From positions 1 to 41,270 of the forward strand of contig JAMPIJ010000011.1 in assembly GCA_023662905.1 (NCBI GenBank): a stretch of 41,270 bases of DNA, written 5' to 3'. A program made the translations under genes and the position numbers. This DNA comes from Fusobacterium sp. GTDB taxonomy: Bacteria > Cyanobacteriota > Vampirovibrionia > Gastranaerophilales > Gastranaerophilaceae. This document shows positions 16,111-24,541 of the stretch, one piece after another. Each line of letters begins with the position of its first letter. Positions within the stretch are counted from its first letter, which is position 1. The notes beneath the pieces are model-generated. The model had not been told where the DNA came from. It searched no databases and saw nothing but the letters and a program-made list of their open reading frames with translations.

Positions 16111-17282
16111 TTAGTCTTCCAAATTGTCGAGGTCTTTTCTGTAAGCCTTAACATTTTGGATTGTAGTTTTTGGCATTTGGTTATCGTTAAGCGGCCATAC
16201 TTTGTAAAGGTTACCCGGCCCACGTTTTTCGTTTTTAGTAATTCTAGCTTTCATCGCACCGTCCATATCGTTAGCAATCAATTGAGCAGTACCTGCAACA
16301 GATGCGTTTTTAACATAGAATTCACCAACTTGTTTCCAACCTGCTTCACCGCGTTTTTTATCATCTGGAAGCTGGTGTCTATTTTCTCTCGGATGGTAAA
16401 CTCTAACTAATCTACGACCGTTTTCGTAATCTGAACTGATATCGTAACGAGTGTAGTAGTATTTGCTAGGTTTATCACTACCAGCTGGAATATCATCTTC
16501 TTCAAATGCGTGGTCTACAAATGATGATTGGCGTTCACTTGAGAAAAATCCATTGAATACCAATAGGTGGTTAGCCCCTAAGTATTCGTTTCTTCCTTGG
16601 AATGCCCAAACGAAATCGCCATCACCCTCAGTCGGGATATCAAAATCTTCAATATCTTTGTTTATACTATCATTAATTTCAAAATGAGGTTTTTTAGGAA
16701 TATAGACAGTATCAGGTTTTAAATATATTGTATCAGTTTTTACAATAGTATCTGGCGGAGTAATGATTGTATCTCCTGGTAAGTAGACTGTGTCTGTTTT
16801 TACGATTGTATCAGGTGGAGTAATGATCGTATCCCCAGGTAAATAAATAGTATCACCCGGTAAGTAGACTGTATCATTTTTTATGATTGTATCAGGCGGA
16901 GTAACAATAGTATCACCAGGCAAATAAACGGTATCACGCGGAATTATAATAGGGATATCACCACAACCGCATTTGTGATAATCTTTCAAGTTAACCCACA
17001 TTTCCTGATGTTGTGTTTGCGACATTTCTAAATCAGGTTGACAAGAAGTCATAAGCGTAGAAGCTGCCGGACCTCCTGCGACTAAAGCTGCTGCGGTTGC
17101 CACTTGAGCGAGTCGGCTTGCTTTACCATTTTTCTTGCCTTCACCGAAGCTTACTGTGTCAGCAGCAAGGCCAGAGAGACTTCCCCCCCCCCCTGCGACG
17201 CAGGCATACGTTTAGCGTTTTTGGAATTATTTTGATACGAATTTGATGCTACATTAAAATTACTAATCGGGTTTACGAACAT
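16111..17282 (-). CDS. PD-repeat protein with G11 tract, frame-shifted (phase-off)
   Basis: The ATG at 17282 follows a GGAGG ribosome-binding site. The frame reads 30 residues (MFVNPISNFNVASN...MPASQ), enters the G tract, and stops early at TAA within about 15 codons because the count is 11. With 12 G (or 9) it continues as about 390 residues: Gly4, DTVSFGEG, a hydrophobic stretch (VATAAALVAGGPAAS) ending in MTSCQPD, then a Pro/Asp/Thr-rich region with a 20-residue unit (DTVYLPGDTIITPPDTIVKT) about three times, and a roughly 190-residue globular C-terminus rich in Tyr, Asp and Arg. The Cys could suggest a lipoprotein, but the lipobox is poor and the N-terminus too long. Family unknown. The structured element A follows the stop codon. 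Confidence 0.75.
16698..16945 (-). repeat. In-frame tandem repeat (about 60 nt) encoding DTVYLPGDTI units
   Basis: Imperfect 60-bp units encode DTVYLPGDTIITPPDTIVKT; a shorter DTIYLPG insert interrupts the array. Synonymous differences between units show that the protein pattern is conserved over the DNA. Confidence 0.8.
17183..17193 (-). repeat. G11 homopolymer in coding sequence
   Basis: Eleven C on the plus strand, G on the coding strand, beginning at the last base of Gln30 of the PD-repeat protein. Frame is restored when the count is 0 modulo 3 (9 or 12). Confidence 0.95.
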
Positions 17283-17357
17283 GCTAACCTCCATTTTACT
17301 ACATTTCTGATTTTATAAACCATGTAAATAAAAATTTTGCTTGATTTCAAACGATTG

Positions 17358-18740
17358 TTACAAATTCTTTACAAAATTTTCTGCATCTTCTTTTGTGAGG
17401 ACATCACCGTTGATTTGCGCCTCGGTTAATTCTTTTATGATTACGCCTAATTGCGGGCCGGCTTTTATATTTAATATAGCCATAATCTCTTCGCCAGTTA
17501 GAAGCTTTTCGAGGTTAAGCGTGTCTTTTTTCGCGAGATAAAACTCTTGCAGACGCGTAAGATTATTTAGATTTGTTTCAACCATTTCATCACTAACGGC
17601 TTCACCTCGCGCAGAAAGTCTATCGGCTTTCGCAAGCGTTATGATATCAATCGCGTCGTCCGTCATTTTGCGAACAAAACGCATCATTATTTTATCGTTA
17701 ACCTCCGGCGCACACATCACACTCGACGGGTAAATATGATTTTTAATCATACTTGTAAGATAAGCGATCTGTTTTTTGGAAAATTTAGCGTGAGAGAGAA
17801 ATTCTTTCGCCATTTTCGCGCCGACATCATCGTGCTTAATAAAGCGGTGACGCCCATCTTCATCAATCGTCCATGTTGAAAACTTGCCTAAATCGTGCAG
17901 GAATCCTGCGAATTTAAGATGTGCAAGCCTGCTTTGTGCGCCAAAATCAATTGCGTCGAGGTGTTCTTGAACGTCTTGCGGCGCAGCTTCATAGATAAGT
18001 TGAATTTGGTGTACTGTTTCAACAAGGTGGTGGAACAAATCCAAATGGTGATGGGTATTTAGCGGAACCTTTTTGTATTCATGCACAAACGGGAAAATTT
18101 GTTCTAAAATTCCGACTTCATCCATTTTCAAAAGCGCTTCGTGCGCAAACTTGCCGCCAAACATACGTATAATCTCGTAATTTTTGCGCTCAACTGCCGG
18201 TTTTTCAAAAAGTTCGCGGTATTTTTTTATCCAACCAAGAGTCTGCGGCTCGATTTCAAACCCGTAAAGCGCCTGAAACCTAAAAAATCTCAGCAATCGC
18301 AGAGGGTCGTCAATAATAGATTTCTCATCAAAACATCTCAAAAACCCATGCCGGAAATCCACCGCACCGCCTGTAGGGTCAAAAAGTTCTGCAGTTCTAA
18401 TGTTCACAGCCAGCGAATTAATCGTCAAATCGCGGTGTTTCAAATCATCTTCCACAGAATTATTCAGCGGTTTTGTGATATCTATAAAATTAAGCTTATC
18501 ACGCAAAACAAGGCGATAAATTTCGTTTTCCGCGTCAAGTTCAATAAACGTCGCGTCAAAAAACACCGCAAGACGTTCTGAAAAAGACTTTACGTCAGCG
18601 TCTAATACTAACAAATCACGATCATAAGAGGTTTTGCCGTTCAAAAAATCACGAACAGCACCACCTACAAGATAAACTTCCTCATCAAAATTCTCTCTGA
18701 TTGCGTTTAATATAAAATCATTTTCAATTAGCTTTTTCAT
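17358..18740 (-). CDS. cca: CCA-adding tRNA nucleotidyltransferase with HD domain
   Basis: Class II nucleotidyltransferase that adds or repairs the 3' CCA of tRNAs. VGGAVRDFL (about 25-33) is the conserved GG motif, followed by YDRDLLV with the paired catalytic Asp and by the RDLTINSLA and DPLRLLRFFRF motifs. An HD domain (HDLGKF near 284, with further His and Asp) suggests added phosphohydrolase activity. It is 460 residues. A poly(A) polymerase of the same family is an alternative that sequence alone does not exclude. It overlaps rsmE by 17 bp, forming a two-gene RNA-modification unit. Confidence 0.9.
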   Translation of the reverse strand: MKKLIENDFILNAIRENFDEEVYLVGGAVRDFLNGKTSYDRDLLVLDADVKSFSERLAVFFDATFIELDAENEIYRLVLRDKLNFIDITKPLNNSVEDDLKHRDLTINSLAVNIRTAELFDPTGGAVDFRHGFLRCFDEKSIIDDPLRLLRFFRFQALYGFEIEPQTLGWIKKYRELFEKPAVERKNYEIIRMFGGKFAHEALLKMDEVGILEQIFPFVHEYKKVPLNTHHHLDLFHHLVETVHQIQLIYEAAPQDVQEHLDAIDFGAQSRLAHLKFAGFLHDLGKFSTWTIDEDGRHRFIKHDDVGAKMAKEFLSHAKFSKKQIAYLTSMIKNHIYPSSVMCAPEVNDKIMMRFVRKMTDDAIDIITLAKADRLSARGEAVSDEMVETNLNNLTRLQEFYLAKKDTLNLEKLLTGEEIMAILNIKAGPQLGVIIKELTEAQINGDVLTKEDAENFVKNL

Positions 18741-19443
18741 AAATAATGTTTCCTAACCCGACGATTACGGCTGTTTCGGCGCGCAAAATTAAATCACCTA
18801 ACGACGCTTTCACAATTCCGGCGTTCTCAAAAAATTCAAACTCACGTTCGCTAAACCCGCCCTCAGGCCCGATTATTACAAGAACTTTTTCTCCTTTTTG
18901 AATAGGTTTTTCGCGCAAATAAGTTTTCAATGGAGAATTTGTACGTTCACAAAACGCAATGACCCTATCAAAGCCCTCTACGACTTTTTCAAGGCTGGTC
19001 ATTGGCGCACAGGTAGGAATCTTCGCACGTTCGCACTGTTTAGAAGATTCAACCATAATCTTTTGCCATTTTTCAATCTTCTTTGTGATAACATCTTTTG
19101 CCAGCGCACAATTATCTGTATAAACAGGCCAGAGAGTGTGAACGCCAAGTTCTGTCGCCTTTTCAACAACTAGCGACTGCGCGTCGCTTCTTAGCGGGCT
19201 TTGCGCTAGATGAAGTTCAAAATCAAGTTCCCGCGCAGACGGATAACTCTTCTCAATCTCTGCAACAATAGTTTCAGGCGTAATATCCTTAACCCTCGTT
19301 TCATACTGAATCCCGTTTTCATCAATCAGCAATAATTTTTCACCCGTGCGAAGCCTCAATGCTTTCACAAGATGTTTATAATCCTCGCTGAACTCAATTT
19401 CGTTCCCCTCTACTGATTTTGAATTTATAAAAAAATGCGGCAT
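18724..19443 (-). CDS. rsmE: 16S rRNA (uracil-1498-N3)-methyltransferase
   Basis: SPOUT-class methyltransferase acting on 16S rRNA of the 30S subunit. The N-terminal PUA-like domain (HFFINSK...HLVKALRLRTGE) is followed by the SPOUT domain with EKATELGV, IGPEGGFSEREF and LGDLILRAETA, which form the SAM-binding knot. The GTG at 19449 overlaps the Shine-Dalgarno (AGGAG), so I chose the ATG at 19443, giving MPHFF and 239 residues. It is upstream of and overlaps cca. Confidence 0.94.
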   Translation of the reverse strand: MPHFFINSKSVEGNEIEFSEDYKHLVKALRLRTGEKLLLIDENGIQYETRVKDITPETIVAEIEKSYPSARELDFELHLAQSPLRSDAQSLVVEKATELGVHTLWPVYTDNCALAKDVITKKIEKWQKIMVESSKQCERAKIPTCAPMTSLEKVVEGFDRVIAFCERTNSPLKTYLREKPIQKGEKVLVIIGPEGGFSEREFEFFENAGIVKASLGDLILRAETAVIVGLGNIIYEKAN

Positions 19444-19536
19444 TTTCACTCCTGTTATATTAATTATTATAACAAAAAAGCTAAAAAGGGGGCAAATTTT
19501 TTCCTGTTTAAACTATAATATCAACAGGAGAATATC

Positions 19537-20607
19537 ATGGAAAAAACTAAAAATTCAATGAAAATCGGTATTCCAAGGGCTATGTCTTATTATCACAATT
19601 ACCCGTTCTACTACGGATTTTTTAAAGCGCTCGGAATTGAAATCGTACTTTCAGATATCACAACAAAACAAACCCTTTCACAAGGTGCAGCACTCGTTGT
19701 TACAGAAACTTGCTTACCTATTAAAGTTTACGTAGGGCATATTCTGAACCTCCTTGACAAAGGCGTTGATAAAATTCTTGTACCGTCACTCCAGTCAGTT
19801 GCGCACAAAATTTACAACTGTTCTAAAATCAGAGGCTTGCCGGACTTAATCCGAAACGTTGTAAAACAAGATTTCACAATGATTGAAGCTACTCTTGACA
19901 AATCCGAAAAAAATCAAGGGCTATATTCTTTCTTGAAAGAATGCGCGGCTCCGTTCGGAATTACTGACGAAAACGTTATCAAAAACGCGTCAAAAGAGGG
20001 CTGGAAAATTTACAATAACTTTATGGTTATGTGTAAATCCGGCTTAAGCTACCCGAAAGCGCTTAACTACGCTAAACAGGGCAAAATCATTATTGATTCT
20101 GAAGAAAAAGGCCAACCGATTACCGTTGCGCTGATTTCTCACGGATACAACATCTATGACGACAGAACTTCTATGAAAATTTTTGATAAACTCGACAAAA
20201 TGGACGTTAAAGTTCTCTCCGCGCTTCAACTCTCAAAAGAACAAATGGAAGAAGGCGTTAAAACATTAGGCCAACAAGCATATTGGGCTAACGAATACGA
20301 AATGACAGGCGCTGCCGGCCACTACCTCAAAGACAATAAAGTCGACGGTATCATTACTGTAACAGCGTTTGGCTGCGGCCCTGACTCGTTGATGATTGAA
20401 AAGATTACGCGTAAAGCAAAATCATTCAACAAACCGCTTCTTAACTTAACAATTGATGAACAAACAGGCGAAGCCGGTTTCATCACAAGACTTGAGGCGT
20501 TCGTTGATATGCTCTTCCGCAAAAAACGCGCGAAACTAATCAGCAATATGAAACTCGAAAACGAGCAATCAGTTGAAATAAATGCTCAATACATCGAAAC
20601 CAAGTAA
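19537..20607 (+). CDS. DUF2229 / acyl-CoA dehydratase activase-related protein
   Basis: 356 residues with the DUF2229 pattern: KIGIPRAMSYYHNYPF at the start, VVTETCLPIKVYVGH (Cys near 65), ILVPSLQSVAHKIYNCSK (Cys near 100) and TAFGCGPDSL (Cys near 280). Such proteins resemble parts of the BadF/HgdC-type activases and the D component of 2-hydroxyacyl-CoA dehydratases, where Cys can ligate iron-sulfur clusters. Here it stands alone, with no activase or dehydratase partner in the window, so its substrate is unknown. Low-redox anaerobic chemistry is inferred. It has an AGGAG ribosome-binding site and its own terminator. Confidence 0.8.
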   Translation: MEKTKNSMKIGIPRAMSYYHNYPFYYGFFKALGIEIVLSDITTKQTLSQGAALVVTETCLPIKVYVGHILNLLDKGVDKILVPSLQSVAHKIYNCSKIRGLPDLIRNVVKQDFTMIEATLDKSEKNQGLYSFLKECAAPFGITDENVIKNASKEGWKIYNNFMVMCKSGLSYPKALNYAKQGKIIIDSEEKGQPITVALISHGYNIYDDRTSMKIFDKLDKMDVKVLSALQLSKEQMEEGVKTLGQQAYWANEYEMTGAAGHYLKDNKVDGIITVTAFGCGPDSLMIEKITRKAKSFNKPLLNLTIDEQTGEAGFITRLEAFVDMLFRKKRAKLISNMKLENEQSVEINAQYIETK

Positions 20608-20608
20608 T

Positions 20609-20636
20609 TAAAGGCTCCTTTCGGAGCCTTTTTTAT
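20609..20636 (+). terminator. Terminator after the DUF2229 gene
   Basis: Stem GGCTCC (20613-20618) extended by AA, loop TTTC, stem GGAGCC (20623-20628), then T6. Confidence 0.9.
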
Positions 20637-20639
20637 ATA

Positions 20640-20668
20640 TTGACATGTTATAAAAAATAGTTTAAACT
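20640..20668 (+). promoter_or_regulatory. Promoter of prepilin 2
   Basis: A perfect -35 TTGACA (20640-20645), a 17-bp spacer and -10 TAAACT (20663-20668). The ribosome-binding site GAAAGGAT follows at about 20679-20686, and the ATG is at 20693. The promoter of prepilin 3 uses the same TTGACATG start. Confidence 0.75.
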
Positions 20669-20692
20669 AAACATAAAAGAAAGGATGGATAT

Positions 20693-21716
20693 ATGAAAAA
20701 CACAAACGTCAAAAGCCTTGATTTATGGGCATTCTGCTCAGGGGGGGGGGGGTAAGATTGCGTTCACCATGGCTGAGATATTGCTATCTCTCACCATCAT
20801 CGGTGTAGTCGCGGCTATAACATTACCGTCGCTGACGGGCAACATTAACGAACGGACATGGAACACCCAGCGCAAAGCACTTTATGCAAGATTTTCTCAA
20901 GCCATATCCCTAATGCCTGCGCTTAATGGATACGGAACCTTAACCGGTACTATCGGTGAAGATGGTTCACAAACAATAACAGAAGATAACGTTGCAGAAA
21001 CATTTATAACCTCCGGCTTATCTAAAGTTTTAAAACTCAACAATATTTGTGCTAATGAGAATTTAGCTGATTGTGGCATTGTTTCAAGTATTACGGATGC
21101 TCAAGGTAATAAAATAACCACTCCTACAAAACTTAGTCAACTGAATCCGTTAAATACGAGATTAAATTTATACACAAATGATCCAGCGAATTCATATAAA
21201 GACTACCTCGACACAAAAGCTGCTGCGTTTGAAACACAAAATGGCGAATCTTTACTTGCGTTTTATAATCCATCTTGTACTGCCGAAAATGGTGCAACCG
21301 CGCATAAAATTCCGGAAAAAGTTTGTGCAAATTTTATTTATGACTTGAACGGAAGCAAAGGCCCAAATACATTCGGTAAAGATATTGGATTAATAACTGT
21401 CTTTTATCCATCGGATGCGGTGGTAGTTGCGCCTATGCCATATTTGCGCGGAGGTGATATAGAAGTCAATTTCAGCCAAGCAAATAGTGCTTGTAAAGAA
21501 TTAAATAATGATTACAGGGCGCCAAATTTAGAAGAAATGATGGCTTTGATGTACAATAAAAACCTTGTTAACTTAGGAATTAATAAATATTGGACAAATA
21601 CCCGCATATCCAGTACATTAGGCTGGATGGTTTCTAATACGAATAACGCTTTTGGAGGAGGAGTAGGAATGACAACGTATAATGAACCAATGTCCGTAAG
21701 ATGCGTTCAGCGCTAA
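20693..21716 (+). CDS. Prepilin/pseudopilin 2 with G12 tract in the leader, frame-shifted (phase-off)
   Basis: The ATG at 20693 has a good ribosome-binding site and promoter. As sequenced the frame reads 16 residues, four Gly from the tract, and a stop at 20753. With 11 or 14 G it would run on as KIA/FTMAEILLSLTIIG and about 340 residues. A TTG at 20718 is in the downstream frame but lacks a ribosome-binding site, so I do not take it as the start. The mature protein matches prepilins 1 and 3 over the first 40 residues and in KAAAFETQNGES and NFIYDLNGSKGPNT. The last 70 residues (ACKELNNDYRAPNLEEMMAL...VRCVQR) are a divergent DUF1566-like tail. The Gly run lies in the leader that prepilin peptidase would remove. 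Confidence 0.85.
20741..20752 (+). repeat. G12 homopolymer in prepilin leader
   Basis: Twelve G starting exactly at codon 17 of the prepilin 2 frame. The gene is open only at 2 modulo 3 (11 or 14), so it is off here. Confidence 0.95.
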
Positions 21717-21720
21717 TAAA

Positions 21721-21747
21721 AAAAGCCGGTTTTACACCGGCTTTTTT
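21721..21747. terminator. Bidirectional terminator, prepilin 2 and M16 protease
   Basis: A4, stem GCCGGT (21725-21730), loop TTTAC, stem ACCGGC (21736-21741), T6. It sits between the two convergent genes and serves both. Confidence 0.9.
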
Positions 21748-24325
21748 AATCAACTGTAACTTTCACATATCTATCGTTGAAAATTCTATTTGCCACATCC
21801 ACGATATCGGATTCAGTGACAGAATTCAACAACTTCTCATACTCGGCTTTGAAGTTAAACCCTCTGCCAGTTGCCTCGTACCAGCCAAGAGTTGTAGCTT
21901 TTTCAAGGTTTGTTTCCTGCCCCAGAATATACTGACCGAGAATCTTATCTTTCGCCTCTTGAAGTTCCGTTTGGCTAACAAATTCAGTCTTCATTCTGTT
22001 AATTTCGCAGAGCATTTTATCCGTTGCAACTTTGATATTTTCAGGGTTTGTGCCGATGTAAGCTAGGAAATGGCCTTTCAACACATTCGGTGCATAACCC
22101 GTTCCAATCTGATAAGCAAGCCCGTCTTCACCGCGGAGATTCTTGAACAGGCGCGAATCCATGCCTGTACCGAGAATTGCATTTATAACCTGAAGAGTGG
22201 CAACATCTTTGAGATTTTGAAGCCCACAGGTCTGCCAGCCAAGAATAATCCACGCAGTGTTAGTTTTGGCAACTTTTTTGTGAATATTCTGACCTGCGCC
22301 CAGTGATGGAATCGTATAATCCTTATACGCAAACGCTTGAACATTGCGGAGTTTGAACATATCGCCGAATTTTGCAAGCGTCAAATCCTTATCAACATTC
22401 CCATTGATTGAAATCACCATATTTTCAGGGTTAAACACATTGTCATAGTAGTTGAAAATATCCTGTTGCGTTACCGCCGGCAAGGTTTCTTTCAATGAAT
22501 AAATTGAGTTGTTATAAGTTGACGCGCCGTAAATCTTTGCCTTGAAAGTTTCAATTGCAACCGAAAGCGGTTTGTCTTCGGACTGTTTAATTCCTTGCAT
22601 CAGGTTGTTTCTTGTTTTTTCGATTTCGTACTCGTCAAACTTCGCATTATTAACGATTTCGTTCAAAATATCCAACGTTAGCGGATATTCATTCTTCGTT
22701 GTCAAAATATCAATATTAAACGAATCACGCCCAACGCTTGAGGTTATATTAATTCCGTGGCTTTCGAGGAGTTCTGCGAGTTCTTGCGCGGTATATCTTT
22801 TAGTGCCTTTTTGCATTGTCGCAGCCATCAATTTTGCAACGCCCCTTTTGCCCTCGTCCAGAAGCCCGCCTTTAACAGTTATATTAATCCCTATAATGTC
22901 GTTTGCGGTATTTGGAGTAAGCAAAAGCGTTGAATAGTTTGGCAAAAGGTACTTTTGCGTGTCGTTAATTTCTGCAACAAGTTTTGTTTTCGCAGTAGCC
23001 GGAACAACATTAGAAATAGGGCGTTCAGCGCCGGTGTCTTTTGGCAGAACAACAGACACCGCGGATTTATTCAATTGAAGATACTTAACTGCAGCATCTT
23101 TAACCTCTTGCGGCGTAACTTTTGCGATATTTTTCAAATAATTATCATAATAAGACGCGTCGCCGGCTGTCACGAACGTATAACCGAGTTGGTTTGCAAT
23201 ATTTGAAACGCTTTCGCGGCTGTAAAAAGTATCACGTTCAATCACATTTTTCGCAAGTTGAACCTGTTCATTTGTCACACCGCTGCGTTGAATTTCTTTT
23301 ATAATACTGAAAATTTCATTTTCCAACGCCTGATATTTTTCAGGGGTGAAATTCGCGCTTATGTAGAAAATTCCATCGTCTTTAAAGCCGGAATTATAGG
23401 CTGAAATGCTGAACGCAAGTTGTTTTTCATCCTTAATTTTACGGTAGAAAACAGAAGAACGGCCGTCACCAAGAATAGTTGATAAAACATCCAACGCGTA
23501 AGAATCTTTTGCGCTAATCGGTGTTCCGCGATAGCCAATCAGAAGATAACCGGATTGAACATCTTCAAACTTAATTTTCTTCGCCTGTTCTTTAAGCGCG
23601 CCGTCTTTTGGATAGTTAAAACTCGGCGCCGGTGCGTTTTTAGAGTTAAACGCCGCCTTGATTTTCTGCAAAGTTTCCTGAGTATCAACATCACCAACAA
23701 CTATCGTTACCATATTGGCAGGAGAATAAAATTTATTATAATAATCCATTATCTCGTCGCGAGAAATGTTTTCTATAATCTGACGTTCGCCGATAACTTT
23801 ACGCTTATACGGGTGCTTATCATAAAGCATTTTAACCAGATTTTCATAGCAAATAGTATTAGGAAGATTTTCGTCTTTTGAAATCTCTTCTAGTACAACC
23901 TTACGTTCTTTTTCAAGTTCTTTGCTAGGTACAAGCGGGTTCAAAAGCATATCCGCATGCATTTCGAGCGCTAAATCAAAAAACTTAGACGGAATAGTTA
24001 TGTAATAATGCGTAAAATCTTTACTGGTCGCAGCGTTTGTAATCGCCCCCTTGCTTTCAAGAACTTTATCAAACTCGCCTGTCGGATGATTTGTTGTTCC
24101 TTTGAAAAACAAATGTTCCAAAAAGTGAGAAACCCCATTATTTTCATCGTTCTCGTTAATCGAACCGGTCTTAATCCACGTATCAATCGTGACAATCGGG
24201 TTGTTTCTAACCTCTTGAATTATGACGTTCTGCCCGTTATCCAGCTTAAACACTGAAAAATCTGCACAAAAAGCACCGCTTGCAGACAAAAGCAGAGTAG
24301 CCGTGAACAAAATAAATTTTTTCAT
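21746..24325 (-). CDS. M16 family zinc metallopeptidase (pitrilysin/processing-peptidase-like), tandem
   Basis: Secreted or periplasmic zinc peptidase of about 859 residues made of two M16 halves. The first half has the inverted zinc motif HFLEH (about 67-71) with a downstream Glu-rich helix (ERKVVLEEI). The second half (from about 440) keeps the fold pattern (ITVKGGLLDEGKRGVAKL) but lacks HxxEH, as is usual for the inactive partner. A signal peptide (MKKFILFTATLLLSASGAFCA) opens the protein. A first ATG at 24334 is too close to the ribosome-binding site AGGGGAGA, so I chose the ATG at 24325. Convergent with prepilin 2. Substrate unknown. Confidence 0.92.
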   Translation of the reverse strand: MKKFILFTATLLLSASGAFCADFSVFKLDNGQNVIIQEVRNNPIVTIDTWIKTGSINENDENNGVSHFLEHLFFKGTTNHPTGEFDKVLESKGAITNAATSKDFTHYYITIPSKFFDLALEMHADMLLNPLVPSKELEKERKVVLEEISKDENLPNTICYENLVKMLYDKHPYKRKVIGERQIIENISRDEIMDYYNKFYSPANMVTIVVGDVDTQETLQKIKAAFNSKNAPAPSFNYPKDGALKEQAKKIKFEDVQSGYLLIGYRGTPISAKDSYALDVLSTILGDGRSSVFYRKIKDEKQLAFSISAYNSGFKDDGIFYISANFTPEKYQALENEIFSIIKEIQRSGVTNEQVQLAKNVIERDTFYSRESVSNIANQLGYTFVTAGDASYYDNYLKNIAKVTPQEVKDAAVKYLQLNKSAVSVVLPKDTGAERPISNVVPATAKTKLVAEINDTQKYLLPNYSTLLLTPNTANDIIGINITVKGGLLDEGKRGVAKLMAATMQKGTKRYTAQELAELLESHGINITSSVGRDSFNIDILTTKNEYPLTLDILNEIVNNAKFDEYEIEKTRNNLMQGIKQSEDKPLSVAIETFKAKIYGASTYNNSIYSLKETLPAVTQQDIFNYYDNVFNPENMVISINGNVDKDLTLAKFGDMFKLRNVQAFAYKDYTIPSLGAGQNIHKKVAKTNTAWIILGWQTCGLQNLKDVATLQVINAILGTGMDSRLFKNLRGEDGLAYQIGTGYAPNVLKGHFLAYIGTNPENIKVATDKMLCEINRMKTEFVSQTELQEAKDKILGQYILGQETNLEKATTLGWYEATGRGFNFKAEYEKLLNSVTESDIVDVANRIFNDRYVKVTVD

Positions 24326-24384
24326 TATACACATTCTCCCCTAATACTCTCTTTATAAGTATTCTACACCAAATTCCAGAAAAA

Positions 24385-24419
24385 AGAAATAGTCACCCTG
24401 TGCAGGATGACTATTTTTG
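24385..24419. terminator. Terminator hairpin after prepilin 3 and element B
   Basis: Stem AAATAGTCA (24387-24395) / TGACTATTT (24408-24416) with an inner CCTG/CAGG extension and T or A runs on both sides. On the minus strand it ends the prepilin 3 transcript after element B. Confidence 0.85.
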
Positions 24420-24538
24420 TCCGAGCAAATCTCGCGATAAGGAACGTGAGCGAGATTTGGGAGTGGCGTATTAGACAGCGTAGCCACGAACGGCTCGCGG
24501 TTCAGCGAGGCGTAGAGTGGCGGAGAACTGCTTTTAAT
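24419..24538 (+). repeat. Structured repeat element, copy B
   Basis: Order on the plus strand: CCGAGCAA, hairpin 1 (AAATCTCGC 24427-24435 / GCGAGATTT 24450-24458), a 12-nt spacer, TTAGACAGCG, a 41-nt GC-rich part with GCCAC/GTGGC and inner CTCGC/GCGAG, then GGAGAACTGCTTTTAAT. It ends four bases from the stop of prepilin 3 and is in the opposite orientation to that gene. Copy A is in the same orientation as its gene, so the element is not tied to one reading direction. Confidence 0.8.
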
Positions 24539-24541
24539 TAT

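Noticed and set aside
16698..16945. Regular repeats as a CRISPR array
   Set aside because: The units are contiguous, in frame and encode DTVYLPGD peptides; there are no unique spacers and no cas genes.
20718..21716. TTG at 20718 as the real start of prepilin 2
   Set aside because: It has no ribosome-binding site, while the ATG at 20693 has a strong one plus a consensus promoter and a leader like that of prepilin 3.
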